DNA from: UBA4782 sp034430215
GTDB taxonomy: Bacteria; Chloroflexota; Anaerolineae; Anaerolineales; Anaerolineaceae
Reading direction: 5' to 3'
Length of the DNA: 23,046 bases
Assembly (NCBI GenBank): GCA_034430215.1
Contig: DAOUFE010000016.1
Coordinates: 1 to 23,046 of the forward strand
Position numbers and translations under genes: made by a program. The notes under the pieces were generated by a model that saw only the letters and a program-made list of their open reading frames with translations, was not told where the DNA came from and ran no database searches. How positions within the stretch are numbered: the stretch's first letter is position 1; every line of letters starts with the position of its first letter. Below, in pieces: positions 6,482 through 14,713 of this stretch.

Positions 6482-7572
6482 AAATGAAGTGCGCCGGATG
6501 TGGTAAAACCATTTTATTTACATACATAAAAGCGATGAGTAAAACCTGGCATGCAGAATGTTTCTGTTGTGCAGGATGCGGGAAGCCTATCATTGACACT
6601 GCATACAAAACAAAAAATGGAAAACCATATCATATCGCATGCTACCAGAGTGTATTTTCCCTCATCTGTCCTGCATGCGGTAAGCCGGTGACAGGCGCGT
6701 ATATCCAGGCTTTGCGCCATATGTATCACCCTGATCATTTTGTATGTTCTGCCTGCCACCAACCCATACGCAGCCGTGGTTTTTATACTCATGAAGGTAA
6801 GCCTTATTGTAAAGCGGACTATATTCAATTATTCAGCCCGCGCTGCTCTGTATGCAATGAGCCAATAACTGGCAGGTATCATCTGGATGCATCAGGTAAT
6901 AAAGTATGTAGCAAACGTGACAGAAACCACCGTCTGTGCACCTCCTGTGGAAGAATACTGGTCACAGCTCACGGGTTTGAAGGGATAATCCTGAAAGACG
7001 GGCGTTCAGTTTGCGGGCACTGCGCCACCAGTGTCATTTCTAATCCTGATCAAGCCAACCGTGTTTTCACAGAAGTCAGCCAGACACTTCGGAAAATAGG
7101 AATTGATATCCCTGATCAACAAATACCTCTCAAGCTGGTATCACTGACAGTGTTGAGACGCAGTTATCGCAATAAAAGCCAGCAGCGACCTTATGGATTG
7201 ACACAGGTACATGAGACCACCGTCTTTGGAGTAGCAGCCAGCAGGCAGGTTACTGCAATTTTGGCGTTAAATTATCTGCCTGAAGTTCACCTGGGAATGA
7301 TCCTGGCACATGAAGCCATGCATGCCTGGTTGTTTCTGAATAGCTTTCCTCACTGTACTGCCAGAGTGGAAGAAGGGTTATGTGAATTGATCGGAGCATT
7401 ATGGCTTGAAAAACAATCTGACCCGTTGGCAGAGCATCTCTTGAAAATCCTTCGTGAGAATCCCTCACGTACTTATGGTTCCGGGTATCGTGCAGCGAGA
7501 AAAGCGTATGACAAAATGGGATTGCAGAAGTTGCTTTTATTTGTAAAGCAGAATCAAAAATTACCCGCGTAG
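6478..7572 (+). CDS. LIM-domain protein with DA1-like metallopeptidase domain
   Basis: This 364-residue protein has two canonical LIM zinc fingers: C5-X2-C8-X16-H25-X2-C28-X2-C31-X2-C34-X17-H52-X2-C55, and C64-X2-C67-X16-H84-X2-H87-X2-C90-X2-C93-X17-C111-X2-D114. More Cys pairs follow (C123/C126, C154/C157, C179/C182). The C-terminal half has a zinc-peptidase site, HEAMH at 278-282, followed by WL and the VEEGLCEL segment at 297-304, which may give the third ligand; this is the pattern of plant DA1 peptidases. Plant DA1 is ubiquitin-activated; no ubiquitin-binding motif is visible here. There is no signal peptide. The frame is open back into the IS, but Met at 6478 (or 6484) is the natural start. 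Cytosolic; substrate unknown. Confidence 0.9.
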   Translation: MKMKCAGCGKTILFTYIKAMSKTWHAECFCCAGCGKPIIDTAYKTKNGKPYHIACYQSVFSLICPACGKPVTGAYIQALRHMYHPDHFVCSACHQPIRSRGFYTHEGKPYCKADYIQLFSPRCSVCNEPITGRYHLDASGNKVCSKRDRNHRLCTSCGRILVTAHGFEGIILKDGRSVCGHCATSVISNPDQANRVFTEVSQTLRKIGIDIPDQQIPLKLVSLTVLRRSYRNKSQQRPYGLTQVHETTVFGVAASRQVTAILALNYLPEVHLGMILAHEAMHAWLFLNSFPHCTARVEEGLCELIGALWLEKQSDPLAEHLLKILRENPSRTYGSGYRAARKAYDKMGLQKLLLFVKQNQKLPA

Positions 7573-7576
7573 TTGA

Positions 7577-9088
7577 TTAATTCTCAGCATCTAAAATATT
7601 AACTGGTACCGTTAAGGAATAGCCAGGTTCTAATTTTTCCGGCACTACTCCAGGGTTTGCTGTGATAATTGCGTCGATTTGCGAGTCATATTGTAAGGCA
7701 ATATGAGGGATAGTATCTCCAGATTGGACTAGATGCTCCAATGGAGTACCGGGTGCAAGATGTAGATCGGGGCGTCGCAGTATAGTCAACCCTCCTTCAT
7801 TTTTACATTCTGCTAACTCGCATCCCGACCACGAATTCTTCAGCAATCCTTTCTCCCTATTGCCTGGGTCATAAAGCAATGCTTTTTGGATAAGTACTGA
7901 ACTATCCTCCTGACGAACAGGTGCAACGGTGAATGCTTTACCTGTATCATCAACTTCAGTTACCACAAACAGATGAGTGTATTTCCCGCTGTTATTTGTG
8001 ATTACGACATCACCAGCCAGCAAGGGCCAGGTAGTGAAATCAAACGAACCGGCAGGCTCTGGAATATCAAAACGGGTATAGTCACTGACGGGAAATTGCA
8101 TCCAGAAACGCCATTCGGAATCTAAGTTTCCCAATCGAAAGTAGGTGTATTGAAAAACCGGTGAATCTTCAGGCAGCAGGATTTTACTTTCATGTAACAT
8201 CCAGATCGCAAGTGGACCATCCAGATCTTCCATTCCACGCACGGTGCCTGGATAAAAATTCAATTGATCTGCAATGGATTGGGTCTGATCTTCATTGCTG
8301 GTGATCAATTCCTGTGCAGTTTCGATCAGCCGCAACTGCCAGGGTTGGCGTGGTTCAAGGGTTTGATCAGGGCCTGAATAACCTGATGCAATCATCCAGT
8401 TGCATACTACCGGGTTACCGTGTCTATCAGGGAGAGGTGACCCATTATCAACAGGAATACCATTGAACCCAAAGAAATATCCTTCTTCGCTAACGAGTTG
8501 GTCTAGAGCGGGTTGTGAAAGCTGGGCATCGCCTACCGCAATGGCATGGATATGTAAAGAGGATCCAGAAAAAAGTTCGTTAGTGTCACGCAACCATGCG
8601 GCGAAACCTGCAGCTCGCAGTGATCGGATCATTCGGGCGATATTAGTCGAATCAACCGTATAGGTTCCAGGAAGCATGACAGAAAGGTCGATCGCACCTC
8701 CCCCCAAATGTGTACCCCAGCTTGCTGCACCATTATCATGATAGCTGCCCTGGGTGATGAGAGAAGGCAGGTAATCAGCATCTCCATTGAAGAGAACAGA
8801 AGCATGCTGCAACATGGAAAAGGTACGCTGGTTGATAGTCCAGCCATTTATTTCAACCAGTGAATATTCATCTTCTGGCTGAAAGCAGCCAGCTGGTTCA
8901 AAATAAGGGTAGGGAGTGGGTGTTAATGTTGGGAGAATCTGTGCAATGGGTACCGTTGCAGAATCAGTTACCGTTGGAATAAATGGAAGTGTGCTGGTTG
9001 GAATGGTAACTTCTTGAGATGTGCAACCTGACCAGAGAATCAAGACGAAAAAACAGCAGACGATGGATACAATGCGCCTTATTTCCAT
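7577..9088 (-). CDS. LysM lipoprotein with M15-peptidase-like zinc-site signature
   Basis: This is a probable cell-envelope protein of 503 residues. A hydrophobic N-terminus ends at Cys22 in LWSGC, a slightly off-consensus lipobox, followed by a Thr/Pro-rich linker to about residue 60. Residues 110-185 carry THLGGGAIDL (His127, Asp134) and LHIHA (His179/His181), spaced like the zinc ligands of D-Ala-D-Ala carboxypeptidase-type (M15) enzymes. A GDVV...THLFVV segment near 365-385 recalls NlpC/CHAP folds, but no catalytic Cys is evident. A LysM domain (about 450-497) would bind peptidoglycan. The start at 9088, rather than seven codons upstream, is chosen because TGG-TACAAT ends six bases before it. 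The gene sits 54 bases after the kinase gene on the same strand, and its stop lies four bases from that of the convergent LIM gene. Confidence 0.85.
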   Translation of the reverse strand: MEIRRIVSIVCCFFVLILWSGCTSQEVTIPTSTLPFIPTVTDSATVPIAQILPTLTPTPYPYFEPAGCFQPEDEYSLVEINGWTINQRTFSMLQHASVLFNGDADYLPSLITQGSYHDNGAASWGTHLGGGAIDLSVMLPGTYTVDSTNIARMIRSLRAAGFAAWLRDTNELFSGSSLHIHAIAVGDAQLSQPALDQLVSEEGYFFGFNGIPVDNGSPLPDRHGNPVVCNWMIASGYSGPDQTLEPRQPWQLRLIETAQELITSNEDQTQSIADQLNFYPGTVRGMEDLDGPLAIWMLHESKILLPEDSPVFQYTYFRLGNLDSEWRFWMQFPVSDYTRFDIPEPAGSFDFTTWPLLAGDVVITNNSGKYTHLFVVTEVDDTGKAFTVAPVRQEDSSVLIQKALLYDPGNREKGLLKNSWSGCELAECKNEGGLTILRRPDLHLAPGTPLEHLVQSGDTIPHIALQYDSQIDAIITANPGVVPEKLEPGYSLTVPVNILDAEN

Positions 9089-9094
9089 GAAGTG

Positions 9095-9103
9095 ATTGTA
9101 CCA
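9095..9103 (-). promoter_or_regulatory. extended -10 for leaderless LysM lipoprotein gene
   Basis: The minus strand reads TGGTACAAT, ending six bases before the ATG at 9088, so transcription would start on the A of the start codon. No -35 and no Shine-Dalgarno sequence are seen. Confidence 0.5.
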
Positions 9104-9142
9104 TTTCATGCGTTATCGATTTTCTGACGAAATATGGGGTTG

Positions 9143-10681
9143 TTACCTTACCTGGATTTCTACCGAAAGAATAAGACCAGAAACCAGGCTGTCTTCTTTA
9201 GTCTCTATTCCCCATTCCCCCTTATATTCCCCCGATTTTTGGGGGGCGACCAGTTCGATAGACATATCAAAGACCTGCCCGGGTACTACTTTAAAGGGAA
9301 TTGCGGTTTCTTTCTCACCGCTAAATAATTCTCCACCCATGTACACCAGGTAAGCACCTTTTTCAAGGGTACAGTCGCTCACATTCTGTAATCGCCAGGT
9401 TTTTATAAATTTGCTTCCTGGGGTAAATGTCGTGCCATCTGGTACGGTGATATCGTCAACATACGAGATCAACACACAGGTGTAAGCACCATGGTTGATA
9501 GGAGTTTTACTGGCAAACGCTTTTGTTTTAGAGGCGGTTGGCTCTATATGCTGTGGAGTATTGGTTGGAATGGCTGTAACCACTGGCAATAATGATTCTG
9601 CCGTCATTGTTGAGGCTGCCCGGATAGTGCTCGCCAGGGCAGTGGTTGCTACAACTGGAGGGGTGTCAACCAGTGGAGTGTCCGTTGACAAAGAAGTTGA
9701 TGGATTCTTTGCTGCCCGCACAAACCCTAAAAGAATGAAAATACCTATCGAAAAAAGAACAATCAATCCCAAAAGTAAAGTAAAGTTCGTTGGAAGGATC
9801 CCGATCCTTTTGGGGCTTTTTGCAATCGACGCTTTTTGTGGAGCGGAGCTTGCTTTTACCCTGGGGAGGGAAGCCAAATTTTGCTGCTGTGTCAATGCTG
9901 CCCGAAAGTGCTCCATTCGCTGGTAGCGATCAGCGGGCACAGGCTCCATTGCTTTTAATATTGCAGCTTCAAGAGAGGGGGAAATGCTTGGGTTCAACTG
10001 GCGAGGAGCAACCAGGGGAATCCGGAGGGTACGTTGTACACTTTCAACGGGTTCTTGATTGGTCAGGAGAGTATACAGGGTGGCTCCCAGTGCATAAATA
10101 TCGCTGCGCGCATCTGTGGTGCCTTGCCCATACTGCTCAGGTGGTGAAAATCCAGGAGTAACTGCTCGCGCCCCGATGGTTGTCTTTAGTGTAGGATCAT
10201 ATACCTTGGCTACCCCAAAATCGACCAACATTGCTTTTCCTGCGGGGGTGATGATGATATTCTCTGGTTTCAGGTCGCGATGAATAATGGGTGGTTTTTG
10301 ACTGTGCAAATACGCCAGGGCATCCGCTACCTGTAAGATCCATGGGAGAACCTGATTGACAGAAAGTGGAGCACCATTCTGTTCTAGTTTGGTTTTGAGG
10401 TCGATCCCTTCTACATAATCCATTACCAGGTACTGACCCTGCCCAGGTAAAGAAAAATAGTCTGTCACCTGTGGTAGAGCAGAATGACGTAAACCCGCCA
10501 GAATGGTGGCTTCATGGTTGAATTGGCGTTGTGCGGCTGGGCTGGTTTCAAAATTTTCTTTCAGTGCACAGGTGAGATTGAGCTTCATATCCCATACCTG
10601 ATAGACAGCACCAAACCCTCCCTGACCGACCAGCCGTTCGATTCGATAGCGATTATGGATGACTTGATTTACAGATAACAT
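9143..10681 (-). CDS. transmembrane Ser/Thr protein kinase with NBR1-type Ig-like domain
   Basis: This 512-residue Hanks-type kinase phosphorylates proteins on Ser/Thr in the cytosol and probably senses something outside. The kinase domain spans about 12-265, with GQGGFG (19-24), Lys41, Glu57, HRDLKPEN (134-141), DFG (154-156) and the activation-segment PPEQY (180-184); all catalytic residues are present. One transmembrane helix follows at about 299-320, then a Thr/Ser/Pro-rich linker to about 395, and an extracellular Ig-like domain (400-512, FIKTWRLQN and GEYKGEWG motifs) of the type first named in human NBR1. The LysM lipoprotein gene follows on the same strand and could be a functional partner. 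TATAAT at 10710-10705 is the likely -10. The family is certain; the signal is unknown. Confidence 0.95.
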   Translation of the reverse strand: MLSVNQVIHNRYRIERLVGQGGFGAVYQVWDMKLNLTCALKENFETSPAAQRQFNHEATILAGLRHSALPQVTDYFSLPGQGQYLVMDYVEGIDLKTKLEQNGAPLSVNQVLPWILQVADALAYLHSQKPPIIHRDLKPENIIITPAGKAMLVDFGVAKVYDPTLKTTIGARAVTPGFSPPEQYGQGTTDARSDIYALGATLYTLLTNQEPVESVQRTLRIPLVAPRQLNPSISPSLEAAILKAMEPVPADRYQRMEHFRAALTQQQNLASLPRVKASSAPQKASIAKSPKRIGILPTNFTLLLGLIVLFSIGIFILLGFVRAAKNPSTSLSTDTPLVDTPPVVATTALASTIRAASTMTAESLLPVVTAIPTNTPQHIEPTASKTKAFASKTPINHGAYTCVLISYVDDITVPDGTTFTPGSKFIKTWRLQNVSDCTLEKGAYLVYMGGELFSGEKETAIPFKVVPGQVFDMSIELVAPQKSGEYKGEWGIETKEDSLVSGLILSVEIQVR

Positions 10682-10704
10682 TCCATATCTTTGTTAGTAT
10701 GTCC

Positions 10705-10710
10705 ATTATA
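10705..10710 (-). promoter_or_regulatory. -10 element of kinase gene
   Basis: Consensus TATAAT on the minus strand lies 23 bases before the ATG at 10681. The -35 region is poor. The leader would be about 17 bases. Confidence 0.45.
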
Positions 10711-10758
10711 AACCAGGTGGAGAAATGAATTCTTGAATCTGCAGGGTATTGAATTGAT

Positions 10759-10786
10759 ATTTCCTGGAAATGTTATATGGTAGAAT
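10759..10786 (+). promoter_or_regulatory. possible promoter with inverted repeat at -35
   Basis: TGG-TAGAAT (10778-10786) is a near-consensus extended -10. The palindrome ATTTCCTGGAAAT (10759-10771) covers the region where a -35 or regulator would bind. Confidence 0.35.
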
Positions 10787-11244
10787 AAAAAAGTAGACGA
10801 AAAAAGCATTGGATGCTCTATTGCCTGAAATCAGTAATCGGGCGGTAAGTACTTTCCCTTGTTCGTTTTACAATCAACATTCATGAAGTAGCAAATCAGT
10901 GGGGTTGAATGCTGAAACAGCAATTCTTGGAAGTAATGTATTTATCCTTATCGGAATTGAAATTTATTGTTATTTTTGAAACATAACTAACGATAGCAGA
11001 GTAAAAATTTTACAGGTAAATAATGACTCGAAGGATGCGCATAGAAAAATATGCGAGGAGGTGTACGTTATTATTGTTTACTGGATACTCCAAGAATATC
11101 GTAATCTTCCCTGGCTCATAAATAGATAGGATGGCAGTTGGATGTGATTCAAGAGATATTTGTGTTTCTAGATGAGGCAAGGGATACATCGGTTTTTATT
11201 AAAAAGCTGTATTATTAAGTTAATCTTTTTTCTGGAGGAAGAAC

Positions 11245-13848
11245 ATGAAATGCCCAAAATGTGATCAGGTATACGAAGATACCAGTTATTTCTGCCCCAA
11301 TTGCGGCGCTCCCAACGAATCTATAACCGTGCAAACAAGACCAGCCCCAGAACCTCAGGCTGTCTATTCTCAAGCTCCTCAACCAGGATATGAGCAGGTT
11401 CCGCAACCAGGTGTAGCAGTCAGCCCGGCACCAAAAAAGAAAAACTGGCTATGGTTGATCCTTGTTGTTGCTGCAATTCTGTTGGTGGGACTCATTATAG
11501 TTGCAGTTATTCTTTTCAATCTATTTGGTGGAGCTTCATTATTTGGCAATGGCGGTTCCAAAGGAACAGGTATCCTGCTTGGTCTGCCATCAAAATCAGA
11601 TGAGGTAGATCTCTATTCGCTCAAGTATGGGAAAGAATTAAAGGACCTGGATCCAATTTTGGAAAATGGAAACTTAGATTCTGGTTATTTCTACCAAAAA
11701 ACTGAAAATATTGGTTATCGCCTGATCGGGCAATGGGGCAATGGCGGAGGATATATCGAGGGAAGCAAGTACATGCTGCTTTCATACAATGATGATGGCG
11801 ATATGAGCGTTTACCGAGCTTTAACAGCTCCAAAAGAATTAACATCCATTTTTGATACTGAAAATAATTTTTATGGCATCTCTATGGACGATGGTAATAT
11901 CATTTATATCCATGAAGATCGCGGTAACAGCCAACGCTGCTATGTTTCAGTCAATGGAAAAGAAGCCGAACAGGTTGCTAAAGGAGATTATTGTTCCCTC
12001 GCCATAACCGGGAAGGTGATTTTTACACAAGATATTTCGAGCAAAGATGAGTTGACCGTTAAAGCTTATGATATCAAGGGTGAAAATGAAGTAACACTTG
12101 TTGACGATGAAGCAAACGTTCGCAATAATTCGATCCAATATACCGATGACGGGAAGCGAGTTTACTACATTGTTGACGATGGTGATGAAGTCAAGTTTAA
12201 AATTGTTGATGTCAAAACCGGTGAGCTGATCATTGAAAGCGATCCTTTCTTTGATATCATCAGTTGGGGCAGCGCTTTTGAAGGCGAAAGCGTTTACCTG
12301 ATCACTGAGAATGAAGAAGGTATGCTTGAGCTCTATACGATCGATAAAAGTGGTCAAAACCTGATCGCATCTGGATACAACATGCTCGCCCAGTTGGACA
12401 AAAAAGGTGAAAACCTGGTGTACATGACTGGTGATGAAGAAGGCAATCAAACGATCTATGTTCACCCAATGCGTGGCGGTGATGATGTAGAACTAATCAG
12501 CGGAGAAGGTCTTTCTTTTGATGAGTTGCTCTGGAAAGATGTCATCCTTGTTCGGGAATATGATGCTGAAAATTATGATTACACGATCTATACCGCTCTG
12601 GCAAATGGAAATGATCTGACAGAGGTTTTCTCAGAATCTGATGTGACCATCGACAGTATTTTCACTGCACTTGATACCGATGATATGTTCATTACCGTCA
12701 GAGATGAAGATGGTATGTTGGACACCTTTGTCACAAAATTTGGCAGTGAAGATGGAGACTATCTCATTGAGGACTGGTGCTCGATCAATTTCCTTAGCAT
12801 GAAACCTGATGGTAAGTCCGTGGTATTCAGTGGTGCAGAAGATTGCAGTGATGATACGGTATTGAACATCGTCGATTTAAAACCAGGTTCAGATTATATC
12901 GAGCTTGATGACGATGATATATCTTATGTGTCTGATGCGATCTTTGACCCCAAGGGAAACAAGGTCATCTACAATGTTACCACTGGTGATAATTATGATG
13001 ATGTAGAAGTCCGCCAGGTGGGAGATGATGGGAAAGAAGATTATGAAGTTCTCTATGAAGAAGCGGTTCTCCTGGATGCGCAGTGGGCTTCCTTTGAAAA
13101 CTTCGACTATGTTTATTTCTCTGATCCACTGGTGAGCACGAGTGTTTGCCCAGGGGCGCCTGCCGTGGAGCTGGATAAAACAACCAAGGGTACTTTGGAT
13201 AAAGAAACTATGGCAACCTGCTTCCGTATCAAAGCAGAGGCTGATCAAGACTATACCTTCTTTGCGACAGGCAGTGAAGATCAGAACCTTTATATGGAAA
13301 TCTATGATCGAGATGGAAATTACTTGATGTATGATGATGATTCTGGGCCAGGATACAATCCAAAGATCTATTGGACCAATGGATCAGAATCAGAATTGAT
13401 CTTTGTAAAAGTCTATGGATACAATGCAAGAAACCTGGATTTTGATATAACGGTTAAAAAGGGCATGTACGATCCATCCATGACCAATGCGGTTGAAATT
13501 AAAACCAACGGCACAGAAGTATCTGGAACGGTCGAAAGCAAGGATTATCTCGAGCTGGAAAATATTTACTATGAAGGATACGCTGATCTATATTACTTTG
13601 ATGGAAAAAGTGGACAGAAAATCACGATCGATGTGATGAAGACCAGCTCTTCTGATATGGATCCTGCCGTAGCTCTACTCGATTCCAGCCAGTATGTTTT
13701 GTACTATGATAATGAGAGCGGTTCAGGTGATAACGCCTATGTCGAGTACACGCTTGCAAGTGATGGCAGATATTACATACTTGTGATCGATGAATGGAAT
13801 TACTATGGTTCGAATTACGATTACAAAATAAAGGCTACGCTTCGTTAA
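11245..13848 (+). CDS. zinc-ribbon, membrane-anchored beta-propeller protein with two PPC domains
   Basis: This 867-residue modular protein begins with a cytosolic zinc ribbon (C3-X2-C6, C17-X2-C20), a Pro/Gln-rich linker (QPGYEQVPQPG), and one transmembrane helix at about 68-94. The extracellular part is very acidic. Residues of about 110-625 look like a beta-propeller of TolB/PD40 type, with repeated YxxDDGDxVYYI-like strands. Two bacterial pre-peptidase C-terminal (PPC) beta-sandwiches follow (about 633-740 and 742-867), each with a YDRDG/YYDNESGSGD-like acidic turn that might bind calcium. No protease domain is present, so the role is more likely sensing or binding. GGAGGAAG lies just before the start. 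It diverges from the kinase gene; a hairpin terminator follows. Confidence 0.85.
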   Translation: MKCPKCDQVYEDTSYFCPNCGAPNESITVQTRPAPEPQAVYSQAPQPGYEQVPQPGVAVSPAPKKKNWLWLILVVAAILLVGLIIVAVILFNLFGGASLFGNGGSKGTGILLGLPSKSDEVDLYSLKYGKELKDLDPILENGNLDSGYFYQKTENIGYRLIGQWGNGGGYIEGSKYMLLSYNDDGDMSVYRALTAPKELTSIFDTENNFYGISMDDGNIIYIHEDRGNSQRCYVSVNGKEAEQVAKGDYCSLAITGKVIFTQDISSKDELTVKAYDIKGENEVTLVDDEANVRNNSIQYTDDGKRVYYIVDDGDEVKFKIVDVKTGELIIESDPFFDIISWGSAFEGESVYLITENEEGMLELYTIDKSGQNLIASGYNMLAQLDKKGENLVYMTGDEEGNQTIYVHPMRGGDDVELISGEGLSFDELLWKDVILVREYDAENYDYTIYTALANGNDLTEVFSESDVTIDSIFTALDTDDMFITVRDEDGMLDTFVTKFGSEDGDYLIEDWCSINFLSMKPDGKSVVFSGAEDCSDDTVLNIVDLKPGSDYIELDDDDISYVSDAIFDPKGNKVIYNVTTGDNYDDVEVRQVGDDGKEDYEVLYEEAVLLDAQWASFENFDYVYFSDPLVSTSVCPGAPAVELDKTTKGTLDKETMATCFRIKAEADQDYTFFATGSEDQNLYMEIYDRDGNYLMYDDDSGPGYNPKIYWTNGSESELIFVKVYGYNARNLDFDITVKKGMYDPSMTNAVEIKTNGTEVSGTVESKDYLELENIYYEGYADLYYFDGKSGQKITIDVMKTSSSDMDPAVALLDSSQYVLYYDNESGSGDNAYVEYTLASDGRYYILVIDEWNYYGSNYDYKIKATLR

Positions 13849-13869
13849 AAAATGATCCTTTTATCAAGA

Positions 13870-13902
13870 AAGAATCGCCAGTTTAATCAACTGGCGATTC
13901 TT
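13870..13902 (+). terminator. bidirectional terminator shared by convergent genes
   Basis: AAGAATCGCCAGTT pairs perfectly with AACTGGCGATTCTT around a five-base loop, followed by TTATTTTA on the plus strand and by TTCTTGAT on the minus strand. The last codons of the minus-strand gene (ESPVD) are encoded by one arm and its stop codon begins at the loop edge. Confidence 0.9.
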
Positions 13903-14713
13903 TTATTTTAATCCAGTGCCTTTTTCTAACCCTTAACAAAATTTGTTGCCAGCTAAATTGCAGAGCATTTTTTGTTCTCCAGAATGCAACAGAAGCCATG
14001 CCATGCGCCATAACTGCAAAGAGAGGAGGTGTTTCGTGAGTGTAATAGGTCCAGCACAAGCGGCTGGTGCCCCATCTTTCAAGGAAAAAACCCAATGCTG
14101 AACCCATTAAAAAAATTGACAACATGGAACGTTTATTGGTGGGGGTCAAGATGATAAAAAGACATAATACCAGTGCCGTGATGGTAAGGCTTTTATCCAG
14201 GGTGGGATAAATAAACCGGATCATCAATATCATGAAACCCCCAAAGAATACCCAATAAAGGGCATTTACCCAGCTTTCTGGTAAGCGTTTTGCCATGTGC
14301 TCAAAAATTCGATACAACCTGTCAATCGAAAGGGTGGCAATTGGCCAGGCTGGGATGATCCACAAAGGAGGTCGTTCGTTGGTGTAATATGTCCAGATGC
14401 CCGTTTGCGTACCCCAGGCTTCGATCACCAATCCACCGATCAGCCCCACGAATGCCAGAGGCAGGTCACGTCGCAGGTCTGCATTCGCCATGATCAGCAG
14501 CGACATAACGAGAAAAATGCCAATCAATAAGTAATCCAATTGTCGCCAGATAGGAATATTTCTATCAAACAGGTTAATATATTCTTCTGCCAGCGGCCAC
14601 CAGACATAAATGATGAGTCCGATCAATGCCAAAAAACCACTGAAAAGGAAATAACTGGTTCTGTTCCAGCGAAAGAAACGCGTTAATGATCGTGAAGTTT
14701 TAACTTTTTCCAT
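13883..14713 (-). CDS. multipass membrane protein with internal repeat
   Basis: This 276-residue protein has about six or seven hydrophobic helices. A 20-residue motif occurs twice, 114 residues apart: E98-AWGT-x3-GIW107-TYYT-x-E113-x-PPL117 and E212-RWGT-x4-W221-TYYT-x-E227-x-PPL231. This suggests an ancient duplication with paired acidic and aromatic residues at the membrane. The E..G..TG.W.Y layout faintly recalls carotenoid-biosynthesis membrane proteins (CruF/DUF422), but I would not assign that. Its ATG follows the stop codon of the acyltransferase gene directly (TAAATG), so the two form an operon and are probably translationally coupled. The C-terminus lies within a terminator hairpin. 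Function unknown. Confidence 0.8.
   Translation of the reverse strand: MEKVKTSRSLTRFFRWNRTSYFLFSGFLALIGLIIYVWWPLAEEYINLFDRNIPIWRQLDYLLIGIFLVMSLLIMANADLRRDLPLAFVGLIGGLVIEAWGTQTGIWTYYTNERPPLWIIPAWPIATLSIDRLYRIFEHMAKRLPESWVNALYWVFFGGFMILMIRFIYPTLDKSLTITALVLCLFIILTPTNKRSMLSIFLMGSALGFFLERWGTSRLCWTYYTHETPPLFAVMAHGMASVAFWRTKNALQFSWQQILLRVRKRHWIKIKESPVD

Larger units (their letters stand above)
10682..11244. other. 563-bp intergenic region between divergent genes
   Basis: No convincing gene is seen. It contains the kinase -10; a plus-strand extended -10 (TGGTAGAAT, 10778-10786) preceded by a perfect inverted repeat ATTTCC-T-GGAAAT (10759-10771); a small hairpin at 10907-10926 (GAATGCTG and CAGC-A-ATTC around AAA); and an AGGAGG at 11055-11060 with a 22-codon GTG frame directly against it, which I do not accept as a gene. 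Either the 11245 gene has a leader of about 450 bases, or there is an untranslated RNA or a second promoter nearer the gene. No known riboswitch was recognised. Confidence 0.5.

Noticed and set aside
11061..11129. 22-codon GTG frame directly behind AGGAGG in the long intergenic region
   Set aside because: The SD-like sequence touches the start codon with no spacing and the frame is too short to support without conservation.
11947..13248. Minus-strand ORFs antisense to the propeller/PPC gene
   Set aside because: They arise from the Asp/Glu/Ile-rich codon pattern of the real plus-strand gene and give Ile/Phe/His-rich products without ribosome sites.
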